Shown: piece by piece, positions 33,586 to 42,410 of the stretch
Layout: the number at the start of each line of letters is the position of its first letter
How positions within the stretch are numbered: position 1 is the first letter of the stretch
Assembly: GCA_046296655.1 (NCBI GenBank)
Contig: JBKBLE010000003.1
Location: 62,001-126,000 of the forward strand
Length of the DNA stretch: 64,000 nucleotides
From: Cloacibacterium sp046296655
GTDB taxonomy: Bacteria; Bacteroidota; Bacteroidia; Flavobacteriales; Weeksellaceae
Direction of reading: 5' to 3'
Notes under the pieces: model-generated
The model's input: the letters and a program-made list of their open reading frames with translations, nothing else
Database searches by the model: none
Told to the model about the DNA's origin: nothing
Translations under genes and position numbers: made by a program

Positions 33586-34824
33586 ATGTTGTACTATCTA
33601 TACGAATATCTTACCAATCACGGAATTCACATTCCTGGATTAAACTTACTGAAATACATCTCTTTCAGAGCGGCTTTTGCTGTGCTTTTGTCATTGTTGA
33701 TTGCTCTGGTTTATGGTAAAAAAATCATCAATTATCTTCGTAACAAACAGATGGGAGAATTGGTAAGAGATCTCGGGTTAGAAGGACAAAAACAAAAAGA
33801 AGGAACGCCAACAATGGGAGGTTTAATCATCATTTTTGCCACCATTATTCCTGTGCTTTTATTTACAAAATTTAATATTTATGTTCTTTTGTTAATTGTT
33901 TCCATGCTTTGGATGGGAGCCATCGGTTTTATAGACGATTATCTCAAAAAAATAAAGAAAAACAAAGACGGTTTAAGCGGAATTTTTAAAATTATAGGAC
34001 AAGTTGGTTTAGGACTAATCGTAGGAGTTATCATGTATTTTCACCCAGATATTACCATCAAAAGAAAATATGCTAATGCTCACGAAATCAACAGAACAAG
34101 CGTTTCTAAAAACTTCGCTCCAGCCGAAAGAGAAACCATTTCTACCGTTCCATTTATGAAAAATAATGAATTTGACTACAGTAAAATTCTTTTCTGGATG
34201 GACGAAGCTTCGCAGGAAGAATGGGCTTGGATTATTTTTATTCCACTGGTAATTTTCATTGTGACCGCTGTTTCTAATGGAGCCAATATTACAGACGGAA
34301 TTGATGGACTCGCCGCAGGAACGAGTGTGGTAATTTTAGGAACACTAGCCTTTTTTGCCTATCTATCTGGAAACATCATTTTCGCTGATTATCTGAATAT
34401 TATGTTCCTTCCGAACATGGGAGAAACCACCATTTTCGCAGTGGCTTTAATTGGAGCAACCATAGGATTTTTCTGGTACAACACTTATCCAGCTCAAGTT
34501 TTTATGGGCGATACTGGTAGTTTAATGTTAGGTGGTGTAATAGCGGTTTTAGCAATTATTTTAAGAAAAGAATTGTTGATTCCAATTTTATGTGGGATTT
34601 TCTTAATCGAAAATCTTTCAGTAATGCTGCAAGTAGCGGTTTTTAAATACAGAAAGAAAAAGTACGGATTAGAGTACGCTCAGAATAACAGATTGTTTAA
34701 AATGTCTCCACTTCATCACCATTATCAGAAAAGTGGTTTCCATGAAAGCAAAATTGTTAACAGAATGATTATCATAGGAGTTATGTTGGCGATTATTTGT
34801 TTAATAACACTGAAAATTAGATAA
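33586..34824 (+). CDS. mraY: Phospho-MurNAc-pentapeptide transferase
   Basis: MraY moves phospho-MurNAc-pentapeptide from UDP to undecaprenyl phosphate and so makes lipid I at the membrane. The 412-residue protein has about ten transmembrane segments. The catalytic/metal blocks are present: FIDDYLKK near residue 120, NGANITDGIDGLAAG near 230, FMGDTGSLMLGG near 306 and the LHHHYQ motif near 375. A family-typical extra soluble loop occurs at about 150-205, as in other flavobacteria. Confidence 0.98.
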   Translation: MLYYLYEYLTNHGIHIPGLNLLKYISFRAAFAVLLSLLIALVYGKKIINYLRNKQMGELVRDLGLEGQKQKEGTPTMGGLIIIFATIIPVLLFTKFNIYVLLLIVSMLWMGAIGFIDDYLKKIKKNKDGLSGIFKIIGQVGLGLIVGVIMYFHPDITIKRKYANAHEINRTSVSKNFAPAERETISTVPFMKNNEFDYSKILFWMDEASQEEWAWIIFIPLVIFIVTAVSNGANITDGIDGLAAGTSVVILGTLAFFAYLSGNIIFADYLNIMFLPNMGETTIFAVALIGATIGFFWYNTYPAQVFMGDTGSLMLGGVIAVLAIILRKELLIPILCGIFLIENLSVMLQVAVFKYRKKKYGLEYAQNNRLFKMSPLHHHYQKSGFHESKIVNRMIIIGVMLAIICLITLKIR

Positions 34825-34895
34825 AAATTAAGTTCCGGAGGAACGAAAGATATATAAGCATTGGATTTTAATCCATTATAATAATCAAAATCAAA
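34825..34895. repeat. mraY-murD gap with a two-part palindromic element
   Basis: GTTCC-GGA-GGAAC (34832-34844) is followed 17 bases later by TGGATTTTAATCCA (34862-34875). The first part has the same GNA-triloop design as the REP palindromes around the RAYT gene. The murD-ftsW gap holds a similar two-part element with a different first stem. Confidence 0.65.
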
Positions 34896-36236
34896 ATGGA
34901 AAAAATGAAAGTCGTAATTCTAGGAGGAGGAGAAAGTGGAGTGGGCGCTGCAATTTTGGCTAAAACTAAAGGTTTGGAAGTTTTTCTTTCAGACAAAGGC
35001 GAAATTAAAGAGAATTACAAAAAAGTTTTGGTAGAAAACGGTATCGAGTTTGAAGAAAAAAACCACGATGAAGAAAGAATTCTTGCTGCAGATTGGGTTA
35101 TAAAATCTCCGGGAGTTCCTAAGAAAGCTGAAATGGTTCAAAAAATCAAAGCAAAAGGAATCAGACTTTCTTCGGAGATAGAATTCGGTGCAGAATTTAC
35201 CAATGCCAAAATCATCGCCATCACAGGAAGTAATGGGAAAACCACTACTACATCGCTCATTTATCACATTCTGAAAAATGACAATTTGAATGTAGGTTTA
35301 GGTGGAAACATCGGCAAAAGTTTCGCAATGCAAGTTGCACAAGAGAATTTTGATTATTATGTATTAGAAGTAAGCAGCTTCCAATTAGATGATATTCAGA
35401 ATTTTAGACCATATATTTCTTTATTGTTGAATTTGAGTCCAGACCATCTTGACCAATACAATTACAACTACGAAGAATACGCTTTGGCAAAATTTAGAAT
35501 TGCCGAAAATCAAGAAAACGACAATTATTTCATCTACAATAAAGACGATGAAATGAGTCAAAAACTGCTTCAAGAATTAGATTTAAGAGTGAAGCAAATT
35601 CCTTTCTCTATGAAGGAAAAATTAGAAGAAGGTGGTTTTACAGAAGAGGAAAAAATTGTGGTAAAACTTCACGATGAGTTTTCTATGAAAATAGAAGATT
35701 TATCATTGATGGGAACGCATAATGTTGCCAATAGCTTAGCTGCCTCTATCGCTGGTAAATTATTGAATATCAGCAATGAAAGCATTAGAAATTCTCTAAT
35801 GACTTTCCAAGCGGTAGAACACAGATTAGAAGGTGTGGCAGAAATTAATGGTGTAAAATTCATTAATGATTCTAAAGCAACCAATGTAAACGCTACCTAC
35901 TATGCTTTAGAAAGCATGAAAACGCCAACGGTTTGGATTGTAGGTGGAACAGACAAAGGAAATGATTATACAGAAATAGAAGATTTAGTAAAAAGAAAAG
36001 TAAAAGCGATTGTTTGTCTTGGATTGGATAATTCTAAAATCATAGAATTTTTCAAAGACAAAAAAGACATTATCGTAGATACTTCTAGCATGGAAGAAGC
36101 GGTGAAAACTGCGAAATCTCTAGCAGAAAAAGGAGATACCGTTTTACTTTCTCCTTGTTGTGCAAGTTTTGATTTATTCAATAACTATGAACACAGAGGA
36201 CAATTATTTAAAGAAGAAGTTTTAAAAAACAATTAA
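34896..36236 (+). CDS. murD: UDP-MurNAc-L-alanine--D-glutamate ligase
   Basis: MurD adds D-glutamate to the UDP-MurNAc-L-alanine stem. In 446 residues there is an N-terminal UMP-binding Rossmann start (VVILGGGESGVGAAIL), the ATP loop ITGSNGKTTTT near residue 108, the central NLSPDHLDQY block near 180, and GVKFINDSKATNVNAT near 323. It lies in the middle of the dcw cluster. Confidence 0.97.
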   Translation: MEKMKVVILGGGESGVGAAILAKTKGLEVFLSDKGEIKENYKKVLVENGIEFEEKNHDEERILAADWVIKSPGVPKKAEMVQKIKAKGIRLSSEIEFGAEFTNAKIIAITGSNGKTTTTSLIYHILKNDNLNVGLGGNIGKSFAMQVAQENFDYYVLEVSSFQLDDIQNFRPYISLLLNLSPDHLDQYNYNYEEYALAKFRIAENQENDNYFIYNKDDEMSQKLLQELDLRVKQIPFSMKEKLEEGGFTEEEKIVVKLHDEFSMKIEDLSLMGTHNVANSLAASIAGKLLNISNESIRNSLMTFQAVEHRLEGVAEINGVKFINDSKATNVNATYYALESMKTPTVWIVGGTDKGNDYTEIEDLVKRKVKAIVCLGLDNSKIIEFFKDKKDIIVDTSSMEEAVKTAKSLAEKGDTVLLSPCCASFDLFNNYEHRGQLFKEEVLKNN

Positions 36237-36297
36237 AAAAAGAGCCACGAAGTGGCGATAAGAAATAAAATAGGATTTCAATCCAATGAAATAAAGA
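36237..36297. repeat. murD-ftsW gap with a two-part palindromic element
   Basis: GCCAC-GAA-GTGGC (36244-36256) is followed 16 bases later by GGATTTCAATCC (36273-36284). The arrangement matches the mraY-murD gap, but the first stem differs in sequence while keeping the GNA triloop. The second part ends 13 bases before the ftsW ATG. Confidence 0.65.
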
Positions 36298-37527
36298 ATG
36301 GAACAGCAAGAAAACAAATTTGAACTTTTAAAAGGCGACAAAGTGCTTTGGATGGTGATTATTTTAATCTCCTTCTTTTCCGTGTTCCCTGTATATTCTG
36401 CAAGTTCTAACTTAGAATACATTGTGCAGAATGGTACAACTACGGGACACGTTATCAAGCATATGTTTTTTGTTTTCTTAGGTTTAGCCATTATGAGAGC
36501 TGTAGGAACTGTAAAATACGAACACATCGGAAAACTGAGCAGTATCCTTCTCGGAATTATGGTGATTTTACTTTTTGTAACCATGTTTACAGGACAAAAA
36601 ATCGACGGAGCGTCTGCTTCTCGTTGGTTAAAAATCCCTGGAACTCCTATTTCTTTTCAGCCTTCAAGTTTTGCATACCTCATGTTAATTATCTATTTGT
36701 GCAGATATTTAACTAAAAAAATTAAAAGAGAAAGACTTCCAATAGAGAACATATTTTACATTTTCGGGCCTGTTTTATTGGTTTTCGGATTGGTTGCCAA
36801 AGATAATGGTTCTACTGCTTTAATGATTCTAATGGTTTCATTAGCAGTAATGTTGGTTGGTCAACTTTCCGCAAAATACATTTTAGGATTTTTAGGAATT
36901 TCAGGGCTTTTTGTGGGAATTTTTTTGTTTTTGGCTTTAAAAACAGATTTAATTGGCAGCAATCGTGTTCATACTTGGGTAAGTAGAATAGAAACTTTTG
37001 CCAATTCTAAGAAAAATGCCAATGTAGAAGACGAAACCGTAAAAGCGAAAAATTACCAAGTCAACCAAGCAAAAGCAGCCATAGTTCATGGCGGAATTAC
37101 AGGAATGGGACCAGGAAAATCTGCATTGAAACAAATGCTTCCTCAGTCTGCTTCGGATTTTATTTTCGCAATTATTGTTGAGGAATATGGTTTTTTGGGA
37201 GCATTAGCGCTCATCACTTTATACATGATTATGATGATTAGAATCGTGATGATTGCCAGTAAAATGCGAGCTTTTTTCGGGAGTTTATTGGTGCTGAGTT
37301 TAGGAATTATGATTTTCGTGCAACTCGCAGTAAATATTGCAGTTGCGGTGAATTTAATTCCCGTAACAGGACAGCCTTTGCCTTTAATAAGTTATGGAGG
37401 AACTTCAATGTTGGTGACTTATCTTCAATTAGGAATTATTCTGAATGTAAGTTCAAGGATTCTCACTTTCGAAGAAGAAGGAATGGGCAAAAAACAAAAT
37501 ATTGAAGAAATTAATGATATAGCGTAG
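36298..37527 (+). CDS. ftsW: Septal peptidoglycan glycosyltransferase FtsW
   Basis: FtsW is the SEDS-family polymerase of glycan strands at the septum, working with FtsI. The 409-residue protein has about ten transmembrane helices. The signature region is KTDLIGSNRVHTWVSRIET and KAAIVHGGITGMGPGKS near residues 220-280, ending with the SEDS block LPLISYGGTSML near 360. The protein is longer at its C-terminus than the membrane core, with the tail EEEGMGKKQ. It is distinct from RodA at 57602. Confidence 0.96.
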   Translation: MEQQENKFELLKGDKVLWMVIILISFFSVFPVYSASSNLEYIVQNGTTTGHVIKHMFFVFLGLAIMRAVGTVKYEHIGKLSSILLGIMVILLFVTMFTGQKIDGASASRWLKIPGTPISFQPSSFAYLMLIIYLCRYLTKKIKRERLPIENIFYIFGPVLLVFGLVAKDNGSTALMILMVSLAVMLVGQLSAKYILGFLGISGLFVGIFLFLALKTDLIGSNRVHTWVSRIETFANSKKNANVEDETVKAKNYQVNQAKAAIVHGGITGMGPGKSALKQMLPQSASDFIFAIIVEEYGFLGALALITLYMIMMIRIVMIASKMRAFFGSLLVLSLGIMIFVQLAVNIAVAVNLIPVTGQPLPLISYGGTSMLVTYLQLGIILNVSSRILTFEEEGMGKKQNIEEINDIA

Positions 37528-37547
37528 TGACAAGTCGAGACTTGTCA
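37528..37547. repeat. Hairpin at the end of ftsW
   Basis: TGACAAGTC and GACTTGTCA form a 9-bp stem with a GA dinucleotide loop, starting at the base after the ftsW stop. It is followed by an A tract, so it is not a plus-strand terminator. Confidence 0.6.
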
Positions 37548-37563
37548 AAAAAATGATAAAAAT

Positions 37564-38676
37564 ATGAGCAAAAAATTAAAAATATTAATGAGCGGTGGTG
37601 GAACTGGTGGTCACATCTTTCCTGCCGTTGCCATTGCGCAGGAAATACAAAAACGTTTTCCTGATGCAGAATTTTTGTTCATGGGAGCCAATGGAAAAAT
37701 GGAGATGGAAAAAGTTCCGCAAGCTGGTTTCAAGATTGAAGGATTAAACATTGCTGGCTTTGACAGAGGTAATCTTTTGGCTAATATTAATTTACCGTTT
37801 AAGGTGATTTCTAGTTTGCTTAAAGCTAGAAAAATCATCAAAGAATTCCAACCAGATTTTGCGGTTGGAACAGGTGGTTTTGCAAGCGGTCCCGCTTTAT
37901 TCATTGCTGCGAGAATGGGAATTCCTACTTTTATCCAAGAGCAGAATTCTCTTCCTGGGAAAACCAATATTTTCAATGCTAAAAAGGCAAAAACTGTTTT
38001 CACGGCTTATCCAAATATGGAGAAATTCTTCCACGGAACGAAAACGTTATTTTTAGGAAATCCTATCAGAAAAAACATTATTACTGATATCATTGACAGC
38101 GATTTAGCCAAAGAAAAATTAGGTTTAGAAAAGGGAAAATTAACGATACTTTCAGTAGGCGGTTCTTTAGGTTCTAGAACTTTAAACAACGGCTGGAAAA
38201 AAAACATTAATCAAATTTTAGAAAAAGATTACCAACTCATTTGGCAAACTGGTAAACTAGATTATAAAAATATTTTAGAAGAAACGAAGGACATTCACAG
38301 CAGAAACATTCAAATTGTAGAATTTATTAAAAACATGGAAATGGCTTATTCTGCGGCAGATGTAATTGTTTCTAGAGCTGGAGCGATTGCGATTTCGGAA
38401 TTGGCAATTGCTAAAAAGCCAGTTTTGCTGGTTCCTTTTCCTTTTGCGGCAGAAGATCATCAAACCAAAAACGCTCAGACTTTGGTTGAAAAAAATGCTG
38501 CTAAAATGGTGAAAGATACAGAAATGAAGGAGAAATTCTGGAAAACGCTTTCAGAAATTTGCGAAAACGAAGATTTGAGAAAAGAAATGTCTCAAAATTT
38601 TGAATTTTTTGCAAAACCAAAAGCAACAGAAGAAATTGTAAATGAGATTTTTAAGAATTTGAATATTAAAGAGTAA
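37564..38676 (+). CDS. murG: UDP-GlcNAc:lipid I N-acetylglucosaminyltransferase
   Basis: MurG adds GlcNAc to lipid I to give lipid II on the cytoplasmic face of the membrane. The 370-residue GT-B protein has the N-terminal Gly-rich loop MSGGGTGGHIFPAVAIA near residue 11 (GGTGGH), then PGKTNIFNAKKAK near residue 130. The C-terminal UDP-GlcNAc site contains GGSLGSRTLN near 200 and SRAGAIAISELA near 270. It is peripheral to the membrane. Confidence 0.98.
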   Translation: MSKKLKILMSGGGTGGHIFPAVAIAQEIQKRFPDAEFLFMGANGKMEMEKVPQAGFKIEGLNIAGFDRGNLLANINLPFKVISSLLKARKIIKEFQPDFAVGTGGFASGPALFIAARMGIPTFIQEQNSLPGKTNIFNAKKAKTVFTAYPNMEKFFHGTKTLFLGNPIRKNIITDIIDSDLAKEKLGLEKGKLTILSVGGSLGSRTLNNGWKKNINQILEKDYQLIWQTGKLDYKNILEETKDIHSRNIQIVEFIKNMEMAYSAADVIVSRAGAIAISELAIAKKPVLLVPFPFAAEDHQTKNAQTLVEKNAAKMVKDTEMKEKFWKTLSEICENEDLRKEMSQNFEFFAKPKATEEIVNEIFKNLNIKE

Positions 38677-38681
38677 ACGTC

Positions 38682-38761
38682 TGTCATTCTGAGCGAAACA
38701 AAGTGTAGTGAAGAATCTATTTAAAAATTTTTCATTCCGTTTCACTCCATTCAAAATGACA
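38682..38761. repeat. murG-murC intergenic repeat (TGTCATTCTGAG type)
   Basis: The unit opens TGTCATTCTGAGCG and closes AAAATGACA, so its ends are inverted (TGTCATT / AATGACA). The inner part has GTGAAGAATCT. Units of this type are scattered in intergenic DNA of many Bacteroidota, as far as I remember. It occupies most of the 105-bp gap. Confidence 0.6.
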
Positions 38762-38781
38762 AAACGTAAAACATAAAAGAA

Positions 38782-40134
38782 ATGAAAAACTATCAAAACT
38801 TTTACTTCGTAGGAATCGGTGGAATCGGGATGTCTGCTTTGGCAAGATATTTCCATGCTGCCGGGAAAAATGTTTTGGGTTATGATAAAACCGAAACCAA
38901 ACTCACTACAGAACTTCAGAAGGAAGGAATTTCTATCACTTTTGAAGATGTGGTAGATGAGAAAATTTCGTCTTTGAAGAAAGAAGAAACATTAGTGATT
39001 TATACACCTGCGATTAAAGTTTTGGGAATTTTAGATTATTTTAATGAAAATGGTTTTGAAGTTTTAAAACGTGCAAAAGTTCTTGGTATGATTACCGAAG
39101 ACACCAATTGTATTGCAGTAGCTGGAACACATGGCAAAACCACTACTTCAAGTTTGGTAGCACATCTTTGCAAAGTGGCGAATCTTCCATTTTCAGGATT
39201 TTTAGGTGGAATTGCAGAAAATTACAAGTCAAATTTCATCTTTAACGGAACAGAAATGTCTGTTTTAGAAGCAGATGAGTATGACAGAAGTTTCCTTAAT
39301 CTTTCACCAGATTGGGCAATTATCACTTCTATTGATGCAGACCATCTTGATATTTATGGAGATACAGAAACCATAGAACAAGGATTTAGAGATTTTGCAG
39401 ATTTAGTGCCAGAAAACGACCAACTTTTCGTGAGAAAAGGTGTAAATATTGGCAGACCTTGTAAAACATATGCAGTAAATGAAGAAGCGGATTATTATTC
39501 TGATAATCTGCATATTATAGACGGTTGGATGATGTTTGATTTTCATGCGGGCGAACAAACCGTAGAATTTGCTTGGCAAATTCCGGGAACGCATAATGTG
39601 GAAAATGCAACTGCTGCGATTGCTGTTTTGCACAATTTAGGAGCAGATTTTACAGTATTACAAGAAGGGATTTCTAGTTTCAAAGGAATTAAAAGGCGTT
39701 ATACCAAACATACTTTTGAAAACGGTAAGATTTATGTAGATGATTATGCACACCACCCTACAGAACTGAATGCGGTGATTAGTTCTATCAGAACTTTTAA
39801 CCCAAACAAAAAACTGTTGGTAGCGTTTCAGCCACATTTATTCAGCAGAACCAGAGATTTTGCAGATGGTTTTGCAGAAAGTTTAGCTGCAGCAGATGAA
39901 TTGTTATTATTAGACATTTATCCAGCAAGAGAATTACAAAAAGATTATGAAGGGGTAACTTCTGATTGGTTGCTAGAAAAAATACAGTTAGAGAAAAAAG
40001 AAGTGTGCAGTTTGAGCGAAGCTTTTGACAAAATCAAAGAAAAAGATTTTGATATTTTGCTTACAGTAGGTGCAGGAAACATAGACACTTTGTATGACCC
40101 AATTATGAATTGGATTGGTACATTGAAAAATTAA
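38782..40134 (+). CDS. murC: UDP-N-acetylmuramate--L-alanine ligase
   Basis: MurC adds the first residue, L-alanine, to UDP-MurNAc. The 450-residue enzyme has the N-terminal GIGGIGMSALA near residue 12, the ATP loop VAGTHGKTTTS near 113, the EADEYDRSFL block near 170 and DDYAHHPTE near 325. It is shorter than some relatives but complete. A 27-base gap separates it from ftsQ. Confidence 0.97.
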   Translation: MKNYQNFYFVGIGGIGMSALARYFHAAGKNVLGYDKTETKLTTELQKEGISITFEDVVDEKISSLKKEETLVIYTPAIKVLGILDYFNENGFEVLKRAKVLGMITEDTNCIAVAGTHGKTTTSSLVAHLCKVANLPFSGFLGGIAENYKSNFIFNGTEMSVLEADEYDRSFLNLSPDWAIITSIDADHLDIYGDTETIEQGFRDFADLVPENDQLFVRKGVNIGRPCKTYAVNEEADYYSDNLHIIDGWMMFDFHAGEQTVEFAWQIPGTHNVENATAAIAVLHNLGADFTVLQEGISSFKGIKRRYTKHTFENGKIYVDDYAHHPTELNAVISSIRTFNPNKKLLVAFQPHLFSRTRDFADGFAESLAAADELLLLDIYPARELQKDYEGVTSDWLLEKIQLEKKEVCSLSEAFDKIKEKDFDILLTVGAGNIDTLYDPIMNWIGTLKN

Positions 40135-40161
40135 AATTAGAAAAAACTCGGACGTAAGTTT

Positions 40162-40980
40162 ATGAAAAACAAGTGGAGAATTCTCAAAATTTTTGTCACA
40201 GTAGTCATCTTCGGATTTCTATTGAGCTTCTCTTTGAAGAGATTCAATGACCGAAAAATTGATGAGCAATCTATCATCGTAAAATTAAATGATAGCTCCT
40301 CTCCTGTTTATTTTGTAGACGAAAAAGACATTAGAACCATTGTAGAAAGGTATAATTCTACAAAAAAAGTGGGCGATGTAGATATCCCGAGTTTAGAAAA
40401 AAAATTAAACGAATTGCCTGCAGTAGATAGTGCAAACGTTTATTTGAATTTAAATGGAAAACTGAATGTAGACATCAAACAAAGAGTTCCTGTTTTTAGA
40501 TTAAATAATGGAGGTAAAGGATTTTATGTAGACAAAAAAGGAATAGAGTTCCCAATTTCTAAAACATACTCTCATCCTTGCATGCTGGTTTCTGGCGACG
40601 TAAAGAAGAAAGAGTATAAAAAACTCATTGAGTTAATAGAAAAAATAAACAAAGACAGTTTCTGCAAAAATTTCTTTGTAGGAATCACAAAAGAAAACGG
40701 AAACTACAATCTTGCAACCAGCGATGGAAATTATAAAGTAGAAATCGGTGATTTAGATAGAATAGATTTTAAAGTAAAAGGTTTTAAAACATTTGTAGAA
40801 AAATATTTGGTATATCAAGCTCCAGAAAAATATTCTAAAATTTCTGTGAAATATGATAACCAAATCGTAACCACTCTTAATTCTGGCTATAAACCCGAAG
40901 AAGATAGTTTACAAACAAATGAACAAACACCAGTAAACACCGTAACAGGAACACAAAAAACCGAAGAAAAAAACAACTAA
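40162..40980 (+). CDS. ftsQ: Cell division protein FtsQ
   Basis: This 272-residue bitopic protein has an N-terminal transmembrane helix at about 8-24 (ILKIFVTVVIFGFLLSFS) and a periplasmic body. A POTRA-like start is visible (VDEKDIRTIVERY, then LEKKLNELPAVDSANVYLNLNGKLNVDIKQRVPV near residues 75-112), followed by a beta domain. FtsQ recruits and activates the divisome. Its place between murC and ftsA agrees with this. The Thr/Asn-rich tail is probably flexible. Confidence 0.9.
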   Translation: MKNKWRILKIFVTVVIFGFLLSFSLKRFNDRKIDEQSIIVKLNDSSSPVYFVDEKDIRTIVERYNSTKKVGDVDIPSLEKKLNELPAVDSANVYLNLNGKLNVDIKQRVPVFRLNNGGKGFYVDKKGIEFPISKTYSHPCMLVSGDVKKKEYKKLIELIEKINKDSFCKNFFVGITKENGNYNLATSDGNYKVEIGDLDRIDFKVKGFKTFVEKYLVYQAPEKYSKISVKYDNQIVTTLNSGYKPEEDSLQTNEQTPVNTVTGTQKTEEKNN

Positions 40981-41003
40981 TTAAAAAAAGAGAACAGCAA
41001 TAT

Positions 41004-42359
41004 ATGGAAACACATGATTATTCAGTAGGTTTAGACATTGGTACCACGAAAATTGTTGCCATTGTAGGCAGAAAAAATGCCCACGGAAAAATTGAAGTTT
41101 TAGGCGTAGGTAAAGCCAAAAGCTTGGGCGTTCACAAAGGAATTGTGAACAATATTTCTCAAACGATAAGATCTATCAAAGCTGCTATTTCAGAAGCAGA
41201 AAAATCTTCAGGAGTTCCTATTCATAGAGTAACTGTAGGTATCGCAGGCAAACACATTCGTAGTCTGCAACACTCAGATTACATCATGAGAGAAAACCCA
41301 GATAAATATATCACAGATGAAGATATAGAAATCTTAAAAGACCAAGTAAAAAAACTGGTCATGCTTCCTGGTGAAGAAATCATTCACGTGCTTCCACAAG
41401 AGTACAAAGTAGATTCTGAAGGCGAAATCCAAGAACCAATCGGCATGCACGGAAAACGTCTGGAAGCAAATTTCCACGTAGTTGTTGGTCAAATGGGAAG
41501 CATCAGAAATATCGCTCGTTGCGTTCGCGAAGCTGGTTTAGAAATGGAAGCCCTTACTCTAGAACCTCTTGCCTCTTCAGAAGCTGTTCTTACTACTGAA
41601 GAAAAAGAAGCAGGAGTTGCCATTGTAGACATCGGTGGTGGTACTACAGATATTGCTATTTTTAAAGATAACATCATTCGCCATACTTGCGTTATTCCTT
41701 ATGGTGGCGGAATTATCACAGATGATATTAAAGAAGGCTGTTCTATTATAGAAAAACACGCAGAGCAACTGAAAGTAAAATTCGGATCTGCCGTTCCAGA
41801 TTTAGAAAAAGATTCTACGTTTGTTACCATTCCTGGTTTGCACGGAAGACCAGACAAAGAAATTTCTCTAAAATCTTTGTCAAGTATTATCAATGCAAGA
41901 ATGGAAGAAATTCTCGAAATGGTAAATACAGAATTAAAAGCCTATGGAGCTTATGAACAAAAACGTAAACTAATCGCGGGAATTGTATTAACAGGTGGTG
42001 GTTCTAATCTTAAAAACCTTCGTCAGTTAGCCAATTATGTAACAGGATTTGATGCGAGAATTGGTTTTGCCAATGAATATATTGCCAATGACAAAAACCA
42101 ATATTTGAAATCGCCTGAGTTTGCAACTTCAATTGGTTTATTGATGGAAAGTTTAAAAATTCATGATAAAAAACCTATAGAAAAACCTGTAGAAGAGCCA
42201 AAAGTAATTGAAGTTCCTCAAGCAGAAAATACAGTAGAAGAAGTAAAAACTGAGGAGCAAGAAATTACACAACACATAGAGAAAGTGAAGAAAAACAAAC
42301 CTACTTTTGGACAATCCATTCTTGAAAAAGTAAAAAAATTCTTCGAAGAAGTAGAATAA
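41004..42359 (+). CDS. ftsA: Cell division protein FtsA
   Basis: FtsA is the actin-like membrane tether of the Z ring. The 451-residue protein has phosphate-1 VGLDIGTTKIVAI near residue 8, the connect and phosphate-2 motif VDIGGGTTDIAIF near 207, and the adenosine motif GIVLTGGGSNLKN near 330. An acidic/Lys linker near residues 390-435 ends in a C-terminal SILEKVKKFFEEVE, which looks like the amphipathic membrane-targeting helix. Confidence 0.97.
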   Translation: METHDYSVGLDIGTTKIVAIVGRKNAHGKIEVLGVGKAKSLGVHKGIVNNISQTIRSIKAAISEAEKSSGVPIHRVTVGIAGKHIRSLQHSDYIMRENPDKYITDEDIEILKDQVKKLVMLPGEEIIHVLPQEYKVDSEGEIQEPIGMHGKRLEANFHVVVGQMGSIRNIARCVREAGLEMEALTLEPLASSEAVLTTEEKEAGVAIVDIGGGTTDIAIFKDNIIRHTCVIPYGGGIITDDIKEGCSIIEKHAEQLKVKFGSAVPDLEKDSTFVTIPGLHGRPDKEISLKSLSSIINARMEEILEMVNTELKAYGAYEQKRKLIAGIVLTGGGSNLKNLRQLANYVTGFDARIGFANEYIANDKNQYLKSPEFATSIGLLMESLKIHDKKPIEKPVEEPKVIEVPQAENTVEEVKTEEQEITQHIEKVKKNKPTFGQSILEKVKKFFEEVE

Positions 42360-42410
42360 TTAAAACGAATAACACAAAATAAGTAAGTAACTTTTATACA
42401 TCGAAAATAT

